Of a stretch of 6,393 bases of DNA, positions 1 through 5,716 are shown piece after piece. Origin of the DNA: an uncultured Mycolicibacterium sp. GTDB lineage: Bacteria > Actinomycetota > Actinomycetes > Mycobacteriales > Mycobacteriaceae. A model generated the notes under the pieces. The model had not been told where the DNA came from. It made no database searches and saw nothing but the letters and a program-made list of their open reading frames with translations. A program made the translations under genes and the position numbers. The stretch spans positions 1 to 6,393 of the forward strand of contig NZ_CALDGS010000117.1 in assembly GCF_937941905.1 (NCBI RefSeq), given 5' to 3'. Every line of letters begins with the position of its first letter. Positions within the stretch are counted from its first letter, which is position 1.

Positions 1-54
1 AAGACCTCGTCGGGCAAGCTGCGCCGGTCCAGCTCGGTCTCGCTGGTCACCTAG
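1..54 (+). CDS. C-terminal end of an acyl-AMP/acyl-CoA ligase (ANL superfamily), partial
   Basis: The first 17 codons of the window in frame 1 read KTSSGKLRRSSSVSLVT and then TAG. KTSSGKLRR matches the A10 core motif of adenylate-forming enzymes (P-R/K-T-S-x-G-K), whose second lysine is the catalytic lysine of the adenylation half-reaction. The enzyme would activate a fatty or other carboxylic acid with ATP. Almost all of it lies outside the window, so substrate and subtype (fatty-acyl-AMP ligase or acyl-CoA synthetase) cannot be read here. In M. tuberculosis, as I recall, the gene convergent to pth at this locus is pks16 (Rv1013), annotated as a polyketide synthase/acyl-CoA ligase, so this is probably its orthologue. 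Its last 8 bases overlap the 3' end of the opposite-strand membrane protein gene. Confidence 0.75.
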   Translation, partial: KTSSGKLRRSSSVSLVT

Positions 55-550
55 TCCGCTGCGGCGGGGTGGGCGAGAGCTGCTCGTAGACCCACCACCA
101 GATCCGTTCGTGTTCGGCCGCGCCGATGATTCCGGCGTCGAGTTGTTCGTCGGCGCGCCCGAGCGCCGCGGCCAGCGCGTCGATCCGTTCCCGGCTGCGG
201 CGGGCCGACGCCGGGTCCTGGGGTGCGCTCACCGCCTCCAGCGTGCGCACCTGACGCCGCGCCGGCCCGGCCAGATGCAGCACCGCGGCCCCGGCCGCGA
301 GGTAGACGGCGGTGGCCACCAGGAACGCCGGGCCCTGCTCCAGCCGCGCGTAGGCCACCAGGGCGGCGGCCAGCCACACCGCGAATCCCCAGACCGGATA
401 GCCGCGCGCGGCGCGGATCCAGCGTCGGTCGGTGTCGGTCAGCCCCGGTGGATAGACCACGAGCCGGTGCCGGGTGAGCCCGAACCGGTCCGGCCGGACC
501 TCGATCGACCCCCACCGGTGCGGGCCGTCGAGCAGACGCCGCAGACGCAT
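47..550 (-). CDS. Small two-helix membrane protein of unknown function (DUF6611-like)
   Basis: About 167 residues if it begins at the ATG at 550, or 173 from the in-frame GTG at 568. I prefer the ATG because the protein then opens MRLRRLLDGPHRWGS, but neither start has a well-spaced Shine-Dalgarno sequence. The N-terminal ~50 residues are soluble and rich in Arg and Trp. Two hydrophobic segments follow, at about residues 57-74 and 80-100 (GTG numbering), with a short loop between them. The last ~70 residues are charged and helical in character, with an Arg/Glu-rich stretch and a WWWVYEQL motif near the end. This layout resembles a small actinobacterial membrane family I associate with DUF6611; that name is from memory. 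No catalytic motif is visible and I assign no function. The stop overlaps the ligase gene on the other strand. Confidence 0.72.
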   Translation of the reverse strand: MRLRRLLDGPHRWGSIEVRPDRFGLTRHRLVVYPPGLTDTDRRWIRAARGYPVWGFAVWLAAALVAYARLEQGPAFLVATAVYLAAGAAVLHLAGPARRQVRTLEAVSAPQDPASARRSRERIDALAAALGRADEQLDAGIIGAAEHERIWWWVYEQLSPTPPQRTR

Positions 551-568
551 GCCCCCAGGATGGCCCAC

Positions 569-617
569 CGGGGGCGGTGCCGGCCAAAGCTGAGTGTAGT
601 GATCTAAACGCAGCTGT
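569..617. promoter_or_regulatory. Short divergent intergenic region, probable promoters
   Basis: These 49 bases separate two divergently transcribed genes, so promoters for both should lie here or just inside the coding ends. On the minus strand, TACACT (598 to 593) fits the mycobacterial -10 pattern TANNNT and would put transcription start about 20-35 bases before the membrane protein start. No good -35 box accompanies it. No convincing -10 is visible for the rightward gene. The assignment rests mainly on gene layout. Confidence 0.25.
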
Positions 618-1633
618 ATGAGGTTGACGGGTCACCCCACGGTGCGCGCGGTGCAGGGCCGGCCCCGGCGCGAACCCGGCGTCATCGACGCCGGCTGGCT
701 GCGGCGGATCTGCCTGGAGGCCGGGGCCGACGACGTCGGCTTCGCCCGGGTGACGACCCGGCGCTGGCCGACGAGGTCGAGCCGGTGCGGGCCGCGCTGC
801 CCGGTGCGCGCAGCTACATCTCGCTGGTGGTGCGGCTGAACCGGGACAACGTCCGCTCCACCGCCCGCAGCGTGGCCAACCAGGAGTTCCACCGCGGCGG
901 CGACCTGCTCAACGAGGCCGCCCACCGCATCACCCGGGCGCTGCAGGACGCCGGCTACCGCGCGCTGAACCCGTCGGCGACGTTCCCGATGGAGATGGAC
1001 AACTTCCCGGGCCGGATCTGGGTGGTGGCGCACAAGCCGGTGGCGGTGGCGGCCGGCATGGGGGTGATGGGCCTGCACCGCAACGTGATCCACCCCAGGT
1101 TCGGCAACTTCGTCCTGCTGGCCATCGTGGTCGTCGCCGCCGACATCTCCGAATACAGTCGCCCGCTGGACTATTCGCCCTGCCTGGACTGCAAGCTGTG
1201 CGTGGCGGCCTGCCCGGTGGGGGCCATCGGCAAGAACGGCGAGTTCGACTTCCTGGCCTGCTCGGTGCACAACTACCGGGAGTTCATGGGCGGATTCACC
1301 GACTGGGCGCAGACCATCGCCGACAGCGCCGACGCGGCCGATTTCCGTTCCCGGGTCAGCGATTCGGAGAACGCGTCGATGTGGCAGAGCTTGTCGTTCA
1401 AGGCCAACTACAAGGCCGCCTTCTGCCTGGCGGTGTGCCCGGCCGGCGAGGACGTCATCGAGCCCTACCTCGACGACCGCAAGGCCTTCCTGGACCTGGT
1501 GCTGCGTCCGCTGCAGGACAAGCGCGAAACCCTTTACGTGCTGCCGAATTCCAAGGCCAAGGCGTACGCCGAGCGGCGTTTCCCGCACAAACCGGTCAAG
1601 GTCGTCGACAGCGGCATCAAGGGCCTGAGCTGA
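618..1633 (+). CDS. QueG-like 4Fe-4S ferredoxin-domain protein, apparent one-base frameshift near the N-terminus
   Basis: The body, open from 752 and with its first in-frame start (GTG) at 785, encodes an iron-sulfur protein. It has the cluster motif CLDCKLCVAACPVG (Cys 133, 136, 139, 143 counted from that GTG), then Cys 159 and CLAVCPAG (Cys 214, 218). This is enough for two 4Fe-4S clusters, as in the epoxyqueuosine reductase (QueG)/reductive dehalogenase-like group. Blocks such as MEMDNFPGRIWVV and HRNVIHPRFGN precede the clusters. The natural N-terminus lies in another frame: from ATG 618 it reads AGWLRRICLEAGADDVGFAR, and after about 748 the frame moves by one base into GDDPALADEV and the body. 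Both parts have G/C third positions throughout. Restoring one base gives about 338 residues. A true start between 618 and 680 is uncertain because no clear ribosome site is seen. It may be a real mutation, a sequencing error or recoding. Queuosine reduction itself is doubtful, since mycobacteria are thought to lack that pathway; an unidentified redox role is likelier. Confidence 0.75.
744..752 (+). other. Apparent frameshift point (GCCCGGGTG)
   Basis: Upstream of here, frame 3 reads an expected family N-terminus (DDVGFAR). Downstream, frame 2 reads GDDPALADEV and continues without interruption to the stop at 1631-1633. One extra G in the run at 748-750, or one extra C at 745-747, would join them as GCC CGG GGT GAC. 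The missing base sits in a short C/G homopolymer pair, the kind of place where both polymerase slippage and sequencing errors occur. No obvious slippery heptamer or downstream pseudoknot argues for programmed recoding. Confidence 0.6.
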
Positions 1634-1634
1634 G

Positions 1635-2654
1635 TCAGTTCCGGAACTCGAGCACCTCGTCCACCGGCCGGCGCGGGGTGGGCTCGGGATGGTCCGCGGT
1701 GGCGGTGCCGATCCGCACCAGCACCTGCGGCAGGCCGGTGCCGCCGGTGAGCTCGCGCACGATGTCGCGGCTGGGCTGCAGCTCCATCAGGTGGGTGAGC
1801 GTGCAGGTGGCCAGCCCGGCCGCGGTGCACTCCAGCAGCAGCGCCGACAGCGCCTCGCCGCAGTACAGCGCGTCGCGCGGGGTGTCGTCGGGGGTGCTGA
1901 TCACCGCGAGCACCGAGCGGTCGTGGGCGACGCCGGGGCGGCGGTCGGCGTCACCGCGGGTCGGGAACGCCCGGGCGACGTCGACGCGCTGCTGCTCCTG
2001 CGCGCTGGGCAGCGACTCCGGCGGCAGCCCCTGGGTGACCCAGGTCGGGGTGGTCCACCACTGCAGCTCGGCCTGGTAGGAGGCGTCGTAGCGGCGCAGC
2101 GACTCGCTCAGCCGGGAGGCCTGGGCGAGTTTCGGGCGGGCGTCTTCCGGCAGCACGCTGAGCGTGACATCGCTACCGAACACGTTGCGCCGCAACACCT
2201 CAAGCACCAGATCCCAGCCCTGCGGCGGGTCGAAGGGCAGCCGGTCGGTGTGCCGGCGGGTGATCGCCTCGGCCCGCTCGCGCACGCCCTCGGCGATCAA
2301 CGTCGCCGGCCGCATCGTCACGGTGGCCAGATGGTCGGGGTCGTTCGGGTTGGGGAAGCGCTGGGTGGCGCTGTCCCAGCCGGCGGCGGCCAGCGCGACC
2401 CGCAGATGGTCCAGTGCGGCACCGCAGCTCATCACCAGCTCGCGCCCGGAGCGGTCGGTGGAGCGGCCGATGCGGGTCGGATCGGCGTGCAGTTCGATCG
2501 ACCGCCGGCCGCCGTCCTCGGACACGATCCACCGCCACGGCTGGCTGTTGTGCAGCGAGGGCGCCCGACAGGCGAGTTCGACGGCCTGCCGGATGGTGTC
2601 GTCGGACGGTCTGCTGTCGGTCACGGGGCTCACCGCTTTCTGCGTCGTGTTCAC
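1635..2654 (-). CDS. Acg-family nitroreductase-like flavoprotein
   Basis: 339 residues from a GTG at 2654; an in-frame GTG at 2624 (opening VTDSRPSDD) is a possible alternative. The signature RAPSLHNSQPWRW (residues 30-42) is the FMN-site motif of the mycobacterial Acg/Rv2032, Rv3127 and Rv3131 family. It is followed by TDRSGRELVMSCGAALDHLR (67-86), RRHTDR (133-138), a second nitroreductase-like half with GLATCTLTHLME (280-291), and LPQVLVRIG (308-316) close to the C-terminus. Length and the two-half layout match the family, in which the two halves form one pseudo-dimeric fold. M. tuberculosis members are induced by DosR under hypoxia or nitric oxide; Acg is thought to bind FMN without acting as a classical nitroreductase. 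I see no DosR box upstream here, so regulation may differ. The gene follows pth on the same strand after a 115-base gap and ends one base from the convergent iron-sulfur gene. Confidence 0.9.
   Translation of the reverse strand: MNTTQKAVSPVTDSRPSDDTIRQAVELACRAPSLHNSQPWRWIVSEDGGRRSIELHADPTRIGRSTDRSGRELVMSCGAALDHLRVALAAAGWDSATQRFPNPNDPDHLATVTMRPATLIAEGVRERAEAITRRHTDRLPFDPPQGWDLVLEVLRRNVFGSDVTLSVLPEDARPKLAQASRLSESLRRYDASYQAELQWWTTPTWVTQGLPPESLPSAQEQQRVDVARAFPTRGDADRRPGVAHDRSVLAVISTPDDTPRDALYCGEALSALLLECTAAGLATCTLTHLMELQPSRDIVRELTGGTGLPQVLVRIGTATADHPEPTPRRPVDEVLEFRN
1637..1648. repeat. Perfect 12-base palindrome at convergent gene ends
   Basis: AGTTCCGGAACT is its own reverse complement. It lies 3 bases beyond the iron-sulfur gene stop and covers the last codons (Glu-Phe-Arg-Asn) and the stop codon of the nitroreductase gene. 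Without a loop or a T tract it is not a standard terminator. It could form a cruciform or a protein site, or be chance. Confidence 0.3.
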
Positions 2655-2769
2655 TGACGACTCTGCGGGGTGCCGGGCCGCAGCACAAGGGCATTACGCC
2701 ATTTGTTGCGTCCCATCCGCCCCACCCACCGCCGCGGGCCCACCACCGCTCGCGGGAAGCAGCGGAAAG
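2655..2769 (-). promoter_or_regulatory. Intergenic region between pth and the nitroreductase gene
   Basis: These 115 bases are the only sizeable gap on this side of pth. They are the likely site of the pth transcript end and of a nitroreductase promoter. On the minus strand, TAATGC (2696 to 2691) is a possible -10 without a good -35. A lone GGGAC (2714 to 2710) is half of a DosR-type box, but its partner half is absent. Just after the pth stop, CCGCT (2746-2750) and AGCGG (2761-2765) can pair around a 10-base loop without a T tract. All of these are weak. Confidence 0.25.
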
Positions 2770-3354
2770 CTACCAGGCGTGCACGATGTTCTGCGCCGCG
2801 GTCAGCCCCTGCTGGATCAACAGCTCGGTGGCGTCGGCGGCCTGCTCGCAGACCGTCGGCACCTCGGGCCGCTCGGTCGGGCCGAACGGCTCGAGCACGA
2901 ACGTCGCGGCGGGCTTGCGCCCCGGGGGCCGGCCGATGCCGATGCGCACCCGGTAGAAGTCGTGGCTGCCCAGCGCGGCGGCCACCGACTTCAGCCCGTT
3001 GTGGCCGGCCACCCCGCCGCCGAACTTCAGCCGGATCCGGCCGAAGTCGAGGTCCATCTCGTCGTGGATGACCACCACGTCGGCCGGCGGGGCGGAGTAG
3101 AACTTCGCCAGCGGCCCGACCTGCTTACCGGACTCGTTCATGTAGCAGCGCGGTTTGGCGACCACCACCGGCCGGCCCGCGAGCCGGCCGGTGACGATCT
3201 CCGCGCCCGACTTCTTGTGCGCCTTGAACCCCGCACCCAGGCGGGCGGCGAGGATGTCGGCGACCATGAAGCCGAGATTGTGACGGGTTGCCGCGTAGGT
3301 GGGCCCGGGGTTGCCCAGGCCCACCACCAGCAGCGGTCCGCCGGATTCCGCCAT
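2770..3354 (-). CDS. pth: Peptidyl-tRNA hydrolase
   Basis: 194 residues from an ATG, close to the usual ~190 of bacterial Pth. The enzyme cleaves the ester bond of peptidyl-tRNAs that drop off the ribosome, recycling tRNA in the cytoplasm; it is essential in most bacteria. All hallmark positions are present: VGLGNPG with Asn15, TRHNLGF with catalytic His25, KPRCYMNESG with Asn73, VVIHDEMDL with Asp98 and GGGVAGHNGLKS with Asn119. These correspond to E. coli Asn10, His20, Asn68, Asp93 and Asn114. The C-terminal tail (ATELLIQQGLTAAQNIVHAW) is the expected terminal helix. It lies 15 bases downstream of rplY on the same strand and almost certainly shares its transcript, as in other mycobacteria. 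No strong ribosome site precedes the ATG. Confidence 0.97.
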   Translation of the reverse strand: MAESGGPLLVVGLGNPGPTYAATRHNLGFMVADILAARLGAGFKAHKKSGAEIVTGRLAGRPVVVAKPRCYMNESGKQVGPLAKFYSAPPADVVVIHDEMDLDFGRIRLKFGGGVAGHNGLKSVAAALGSHDFYRVRIGIGRPPGRKPAATFVLEPFGPTERPEVPTVCEQAADATELLIQQGLTAAQNIVHAW

Positions 3355-3369
3355 CGGCGAGCGGGCCGG

Positions 3370-3987
3370 TTACTCGGCCGCTTCTTCGCCCGGCGCGGCG
3401 GCGCCCTCGCCCTCGAGCTGCTCGGCCGACGGAGACTCGATGACGTGCACCACCAGGGTGTCGGCGTCGGTCACCAGCGTGGCGCCCTCGGGCAGCTCGA
3501 TCTGGCCGGCGGTGATGTTGGTGCCGGCCGGCAGGTCCGCGACGGAGACCACCAGCTGCTCGGGGATGGACAGCGCCTCGGCCTCGATCTCGATCTCGTT
3601 GAGCTCCTGGGTCACCAGGCCGCCCGGCGCCGGGTCGCCCTCGACCACGACGGTCACCGCGACGGTGACCTTCTCGCCGCGCTGCACGACCAGCAGGTCG
3701 GCATGCTGGATGGTGCGCTTGATCGGGTGGATGTCGAGCGCCTTGGTCAGCGCCAGCTGCTCGGTGCCCTCGATGTCGAGGGTCAGCACCGCGTTGGCGC
3801 CGTGGTGACGCAGCACCGCGGCGAACTCGCGGGCCGGCAGCTCCAGGTGCCGGGGCTCGGTGCCGTGGCCGTAGAGAACGGCCGGGATGCGGCCCTCGCG
3901 GCGGGCCCGGCGCGAGGCGCCCTTACCGGTCTCCTTGCGGACCGTCGCGGTCAGCTTGTCGGGAATCTGGGCCGTGTTCTTGGCCAT
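3370..3987 (-). CDS. rplY: 50S ribosomal protein L25 (long CTC/TL5 form)
   Basis: 205 residues. L25 binds 5S rRNA in the central protuberance of the large ribosomal subunit. The N-terminal L25 domain (about residues 8-97) contains TGKGASRRARREGRIPAVLYG and HPIKRTIQHADLL. The C-terminal beta domain of the CTC/TL5 type (about 100-186) contains NEIEIEAEALSIPE and DLPAGTNITAGQIELPEG. An acidic, Ala/Glu-rich tail (about 187-205) of the kind seen in actinobacterial L25 ends it. The frame is open upstream to 4086, but I place the start at the ATG at 3987 because it gives the family's MAKNT opening and has AGGAG 9 bases upstream. A second ATG at 3993 is only 3 bases from that site. The gene is the head of a likely rplY-pth transcript and follows a 165-base leader region. 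Confidence 0.96.
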   Translation of the reverse strand: MAKNTAQIPDKLTATVRKETGKGASRRARREGRIPAVLYGHGTEPRHLELPAREFAAVLRHHGANAVLTLDIEGTEQLALTKALDIHPIKRTIQHADLLVVQRGEKVTVAVTVVVEGDPAPGGLVTQELNEIEIEAEALSIPEQLVVSVADLPAGTNITAGQIELPEGATLVTDADTLVVHVIESPSAEQLEGEGAAAPGEEAAE

Positions 3988-3996
3988 CGTCATTCG

Positions 3997-4001
3997 CTCC
4001 T
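3997..4001 (-). promoter_or_regulatory. Ribosome binding site of rplY
   Basis: AGGAG on the minus strand, the clearest Shine-Dalgarno sequence in the window. Its 9-base spacing favours the ATG at 3987 over the ATG at 3993 and rules out the longer open frame reaching 4086. Confidence 0.8.
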
Positions 4002-4072
4002 GTGCCGTTGGGACGTACGCACACGGCCAGGGAGCACCCGAACTCACGAAGAAATCAGATCCCGCCGATAAC

Positions 4073-4087
4073 GGTGGTCGAGCCACC
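4073..4087 (-). other. Small hairpin in the rplY leader
   Basis: GGTGG and CCACC can pair as a 5-base stem around a 5-base loop, about 85 bases before the rplY start. If transcription starts near 4100 this hairpin sits near the 5' end of the leader, where it could protect the mRNA or take part in regulation. The stem is short, and chance pairing in GC-rich DNA is possible. Confidence 0.25.
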
Positions 4088-4106
4088 CTCGCCGTGACGA
4101 AGTCCC

Positions 4107-4112
4107 AGGTTA
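4107..4112 (-). promoter_or_regulatory. Possible -10 element for rplY-pth
   Basis: TAACCT on the minus strand fits the mycobacterial -10 pattern TANNNT and lies in the only large gap of the leftward gene run, 119 bases before the rplY start. No recognisable -35 box is found 16-18 bases upstream. A second weak pair, TCGACC and TCTGAT nearer the gene, is an alternative. Confidence 0.3.
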
Positions 4113-4120
4113 GCGCACCG

Positions 4121-4149
4121 CGGCCGGGATCCCGAAATCGGGCGGGCCG
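4121..4149 (-). terminator. Possible terminator hairpin after the dehydrogenase gene
   Basis: Just beyond the dehydrogenase stop, an inner pairing CCCGA/TCGGG (4131-4135 and 4138-4142) and an outer pairing CGGCC/GGCCG (4121-4125 and 4145-4149) could form a two-part, GC-rich hairpin. There is no T tract on the minus strand after it. It would mark the end of the prs-to-dehydrogenase run, but it is asymmetric and could be chance. Confidence 0.3.
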
Positions 4150-4152
4150 GCC

Positions 4153-5019
4153 TCAGCTCGGGAAGCGGGTGTCGGTGAGCTGCTCGGAGAGCCGCCACAG
4201 CGCCTCGGCGGTGTCGGTGCGGCGGGCCAGTGGGCTGCGCGGCACCAGCGCCGACGGCCCCCACATCCCGTACTTCGGCCCGACGAAGCTGTCGCCGGGG
4301 AGGTCCTGGGCGACCGCGTACAGGGTGTGCTGGGCGCCGTAGTCGGCGTCGGTGGCCAGGATCCGGTTGCCGACGCCGGCGATCCGGTCGAAGAGCCGTG
4401 CGCCGGTGCGGCCCTGCAGGTTGGTCGCCGAGTAGCCGGGGTGGGCCGCGACCGCCCGCACCGGCGAGCCGGCGCGGCCGAGCCGGCGCTGCAGCTCGCT
4501 GGTGAACAGCAGGTTGGCCAGCTTGGACTGGGCGTAGGCACCCCACCGCGAGTACGGCCGGGCCTTCCAGTTCAGGTCGTCAAGGTTGATCCGGCCGAAC
4601 CAGTGCATGTACGACGACACCGTCACCACCCGGTCGGTGATGCGCGGCAGCAGCAGGTTGGTCAGCGCGAAGTGGCCGAGGTGGTTGGTGCCGATCTGGC
4701 TCTCGAACCCGTCGGCGGTGCGGCTCAGCGGCACGGCCATGATGCCGGCGTTGTTCACCAGCACGTCCACGGGGCCGTCGAGGCCGGCGGCGAACTCGCG
4801 CACCGAGGCCAGGTCGGACAGGTCCAGCCGGCGCACGGCCACCTCGCCGGTCAGCTGCGCGGCGGCGGCCTCGCCCTTGGCGGCGTCGCGCACCGCCAGG
4901 ATCACGCGGGCGCCCACCCGGGCCAGTTCCCGGGCGGTGACCAGCCCCAGGCCGCTGTTGGCGCCGGTGACGACGACGGTGCGTCCGGTGAACGGGGGCA
5001 GATCGGCTGCGGTCCACAT
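4153..5019 (-). CDS. Short-chain dehydrogenase/reductase (retinol dehydrogenase-like)
   Basis: 288 residues. It has the classical SDR Rossmann fold with TGANSGLG (18-25) for the dinucleotide, LDLSD (65-69), NNAG (89-92) and the catalytic set Asn112, Ser135/136, Tyr162 and Lys166 (YAQSK). AVRD after the second strand, with Arg44, suggests preference for NADP(H). The sequence style (opening WTAADLPPFTGRTVVVTG, HLGHFALTNLLLP, AAHPGYSATNLQ) is that of mycobacterial SDRs related to retinol/protochlorophyllide reductases, whose true substrates are mostly unknown. I choose the ATG at 5019, preceded by AAGG with 9-base spacing; the ATG at 5025 and a GTG at 5043 are in frame but placed worse. It lies 37 bases after lpqT on the same strand, so co-transcription is likely. 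As I recall, M. tuberculosis has no gene between lpqT and rplY, so this is an addition in this lineage or a loss in that one. Confidence 0.92.
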   Translation of the reverse strand: MWTAADLPPFTGRTVVVTGANSGLGLVTARELARVGARVILAVRDAAKGEAAAAQLTGEVAVRRLDLSDLASVREFAAGLDGPVDVLVNNAGIMAVPLSRTADGFESQIGTNHLGHFALTNLLLPRITDRVVTVSSYMHWFGRINLDDLNWKARPYSRWGAYAQSKLANLLFTSELQRRLGRAGSPVRAVAAHPGYSATNLQGRTGARLFDRIAGVGNRILATDADYGAQHTLYAVAQDLPGDSFVGPKYGMWGPSALVPRSPLARRTDTAEALWRLSEQLTDTRFPS

Positions 5020-5028
5020 GGCCATCAA

Positions 5029-5032
5029 CCTT
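5029..5032 (-). promoter_or_regulatory. Ribosome binding site of the dehydrogenase gene
   Basis: AAGG on the minus strand, 9 bases before the ATG at 5019 but only 3 bases before the ATG at 5025. The spacing supports the shorter start. Confidence 0.5.
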
Positions 5033-5056
5033 AGGGCGCGCACCCCGCGGCGCAGG

Positions 5057-5716
5057 TCACTTCGGTGCGATGGTGAAGCCCCGGATGATGGCCTCGATGT
5101 CGGGGCCGTTGGCGCCGGCGTCCTCGGCGTAGCTGGTGACGGTGAGCTGGACCAGGTAGCGCCGGCCGGCCGGGCTGGTCGGGAGGACGATGCGGTTGTA
5201 GGACTGCATCCGCCGGCCGTTGAGGTCGTAGCTGCCCTCGATCATCGACGACGGCCAGCCGTGCCACGGCTCGTTGGAGGCGTTGAGCCGCTTGAAGTTC
5301 TGCGACCGCTCGGCGTCGACCCAGCCGTGCTCGACGGCTTTGGCGGCGTCGAAGTCGCCGACCAGCTCGAACACCATCAGCATCGCGATCGGGTAGGTGT
5401 CGCCCTTGGCAATCACCCGGGTGCCGGGCGCGAGGTTGGTGTTGACGTAGGGCTGCCACCCCTTCGGGGTGGGGATGAAGACGGTCAGGTCCGGCAGTTT
5501 CTCCGGGGCCACCGGCTCGCCGACCACCCCGACGCTCTCCAGGTACTCGTGGATCGCCATCTCCTCCTCGCCGGCCGGGGCCGACGTGGTGGTGGTCGGG
5601 GTGGTCCACACCGCCCGGTAGTCCGGGATGGGCTCACCGCAGCCGGCCAGCAGCACGCCGGCCAGCCCTGCGCCGGTCAGCAGCGCCGCGAGTGCCGTGC
5701 CGGGCGTGCGGCTCAC
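5057..5716 (-). CDS. lpqT: Lipoprotein LpqT (LpqN/LpqT family)
   Basis: 219 residues from a GTG. The N-terminus is a lipoprotein signal peptide: positively charged start, hydrophobic core to about residue 23, and lipobox LLAGC with Cys26, the residue to be lipidated. A Thr/Pro-rich linker (about 37-48) follows. The folded domain contains YLESVGVVGEPVAP, DLTVFIPTPKGW, YPIAMLMVFEL, SSMIEGSYDLNGRR and a terminal DIEAIIRGFTIAPK. These match what I remember of M. tuberculosis LpqT (Rv1016c) closely in order and wording, as does the position near prs and rplY. The protein would be anchored to the outer face of the plasma membrane. The LpqN/LpqT family is linked to mycobacterial envelope biology, with LpqN reported to associate with the MmpL3 system; the role of LpqT itself is unsettled. 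Its start codon overlaps the arsC-like stop by 4 bases (GTGA), implying translational coupling. Confidence 0.93.
   Translation of the reverse strand: MSRTPGTALAALLTGAGLAGVLLAGCGEPIPDYRAVWTTPTTTTSAPAGEEEMAIHEYLESVGVVGEPVAPEKLPDLTVFIPTPKGWQPYVNTNLAPGTRVIAKGDTYPIAMLMVFELVGDFDAAKAVEHGWVDAERSQNFKRLNASNEPWHGWPSSMIEGSYDLNGRRMQSYNRIVLPTSPAGRRYLVQLTVTSYAEDAGANGPDIEAIIRGFTIAPK

Noticed and set aside
740..760. Programmed frameshifting signal in the iron-sulfur gene
   Set aside because: CCCGGGT is not a standard slippery heptamer and I see no clear downstream stem or pseudoknot, so mutation or sequencing error is simpler.
632..1588. Leftward open frame of 318 codons opposite the iron-sulfur gene
   Set aside because: Translation is His/Val/Arg-rich without motifs, while the opposite strand has intact 4Fe-4S signatures.
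1198..2079. Rightward open frame of 293 codons overlapping the iron-sulfur and nitroreductase genes
   Set aside because: It is out of frame with the cysteine-rich protein and antisense to the nitroreductase. Its composition is low-complexity, typical of a shadow frame.
2700..2725. Possible DosR box upstream of the nitroreductase gene
   Set aside because: Only one GGGAC half is present. The nine bases that should form the other half match the consensus at about two positions.
2164..4071. Very long rightward open frame (635 codons) antisense to the nitroreductase, pth and rplY genes
   Set aside because: It runs opposite three well-supported genes, and its translation is low-complexity Arg/Gly/His/Val-rich with no family motif. 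Long antisense frames are common in GC-rich DNA because stop codons are rare.
3988..4086. Upstream extension of the rplY frame (33 residues)
   Set aside because: It has no similarity to L25, and the AGGAG at 3997-4001 fits the ATG at 3987, which gives the normal family opening.
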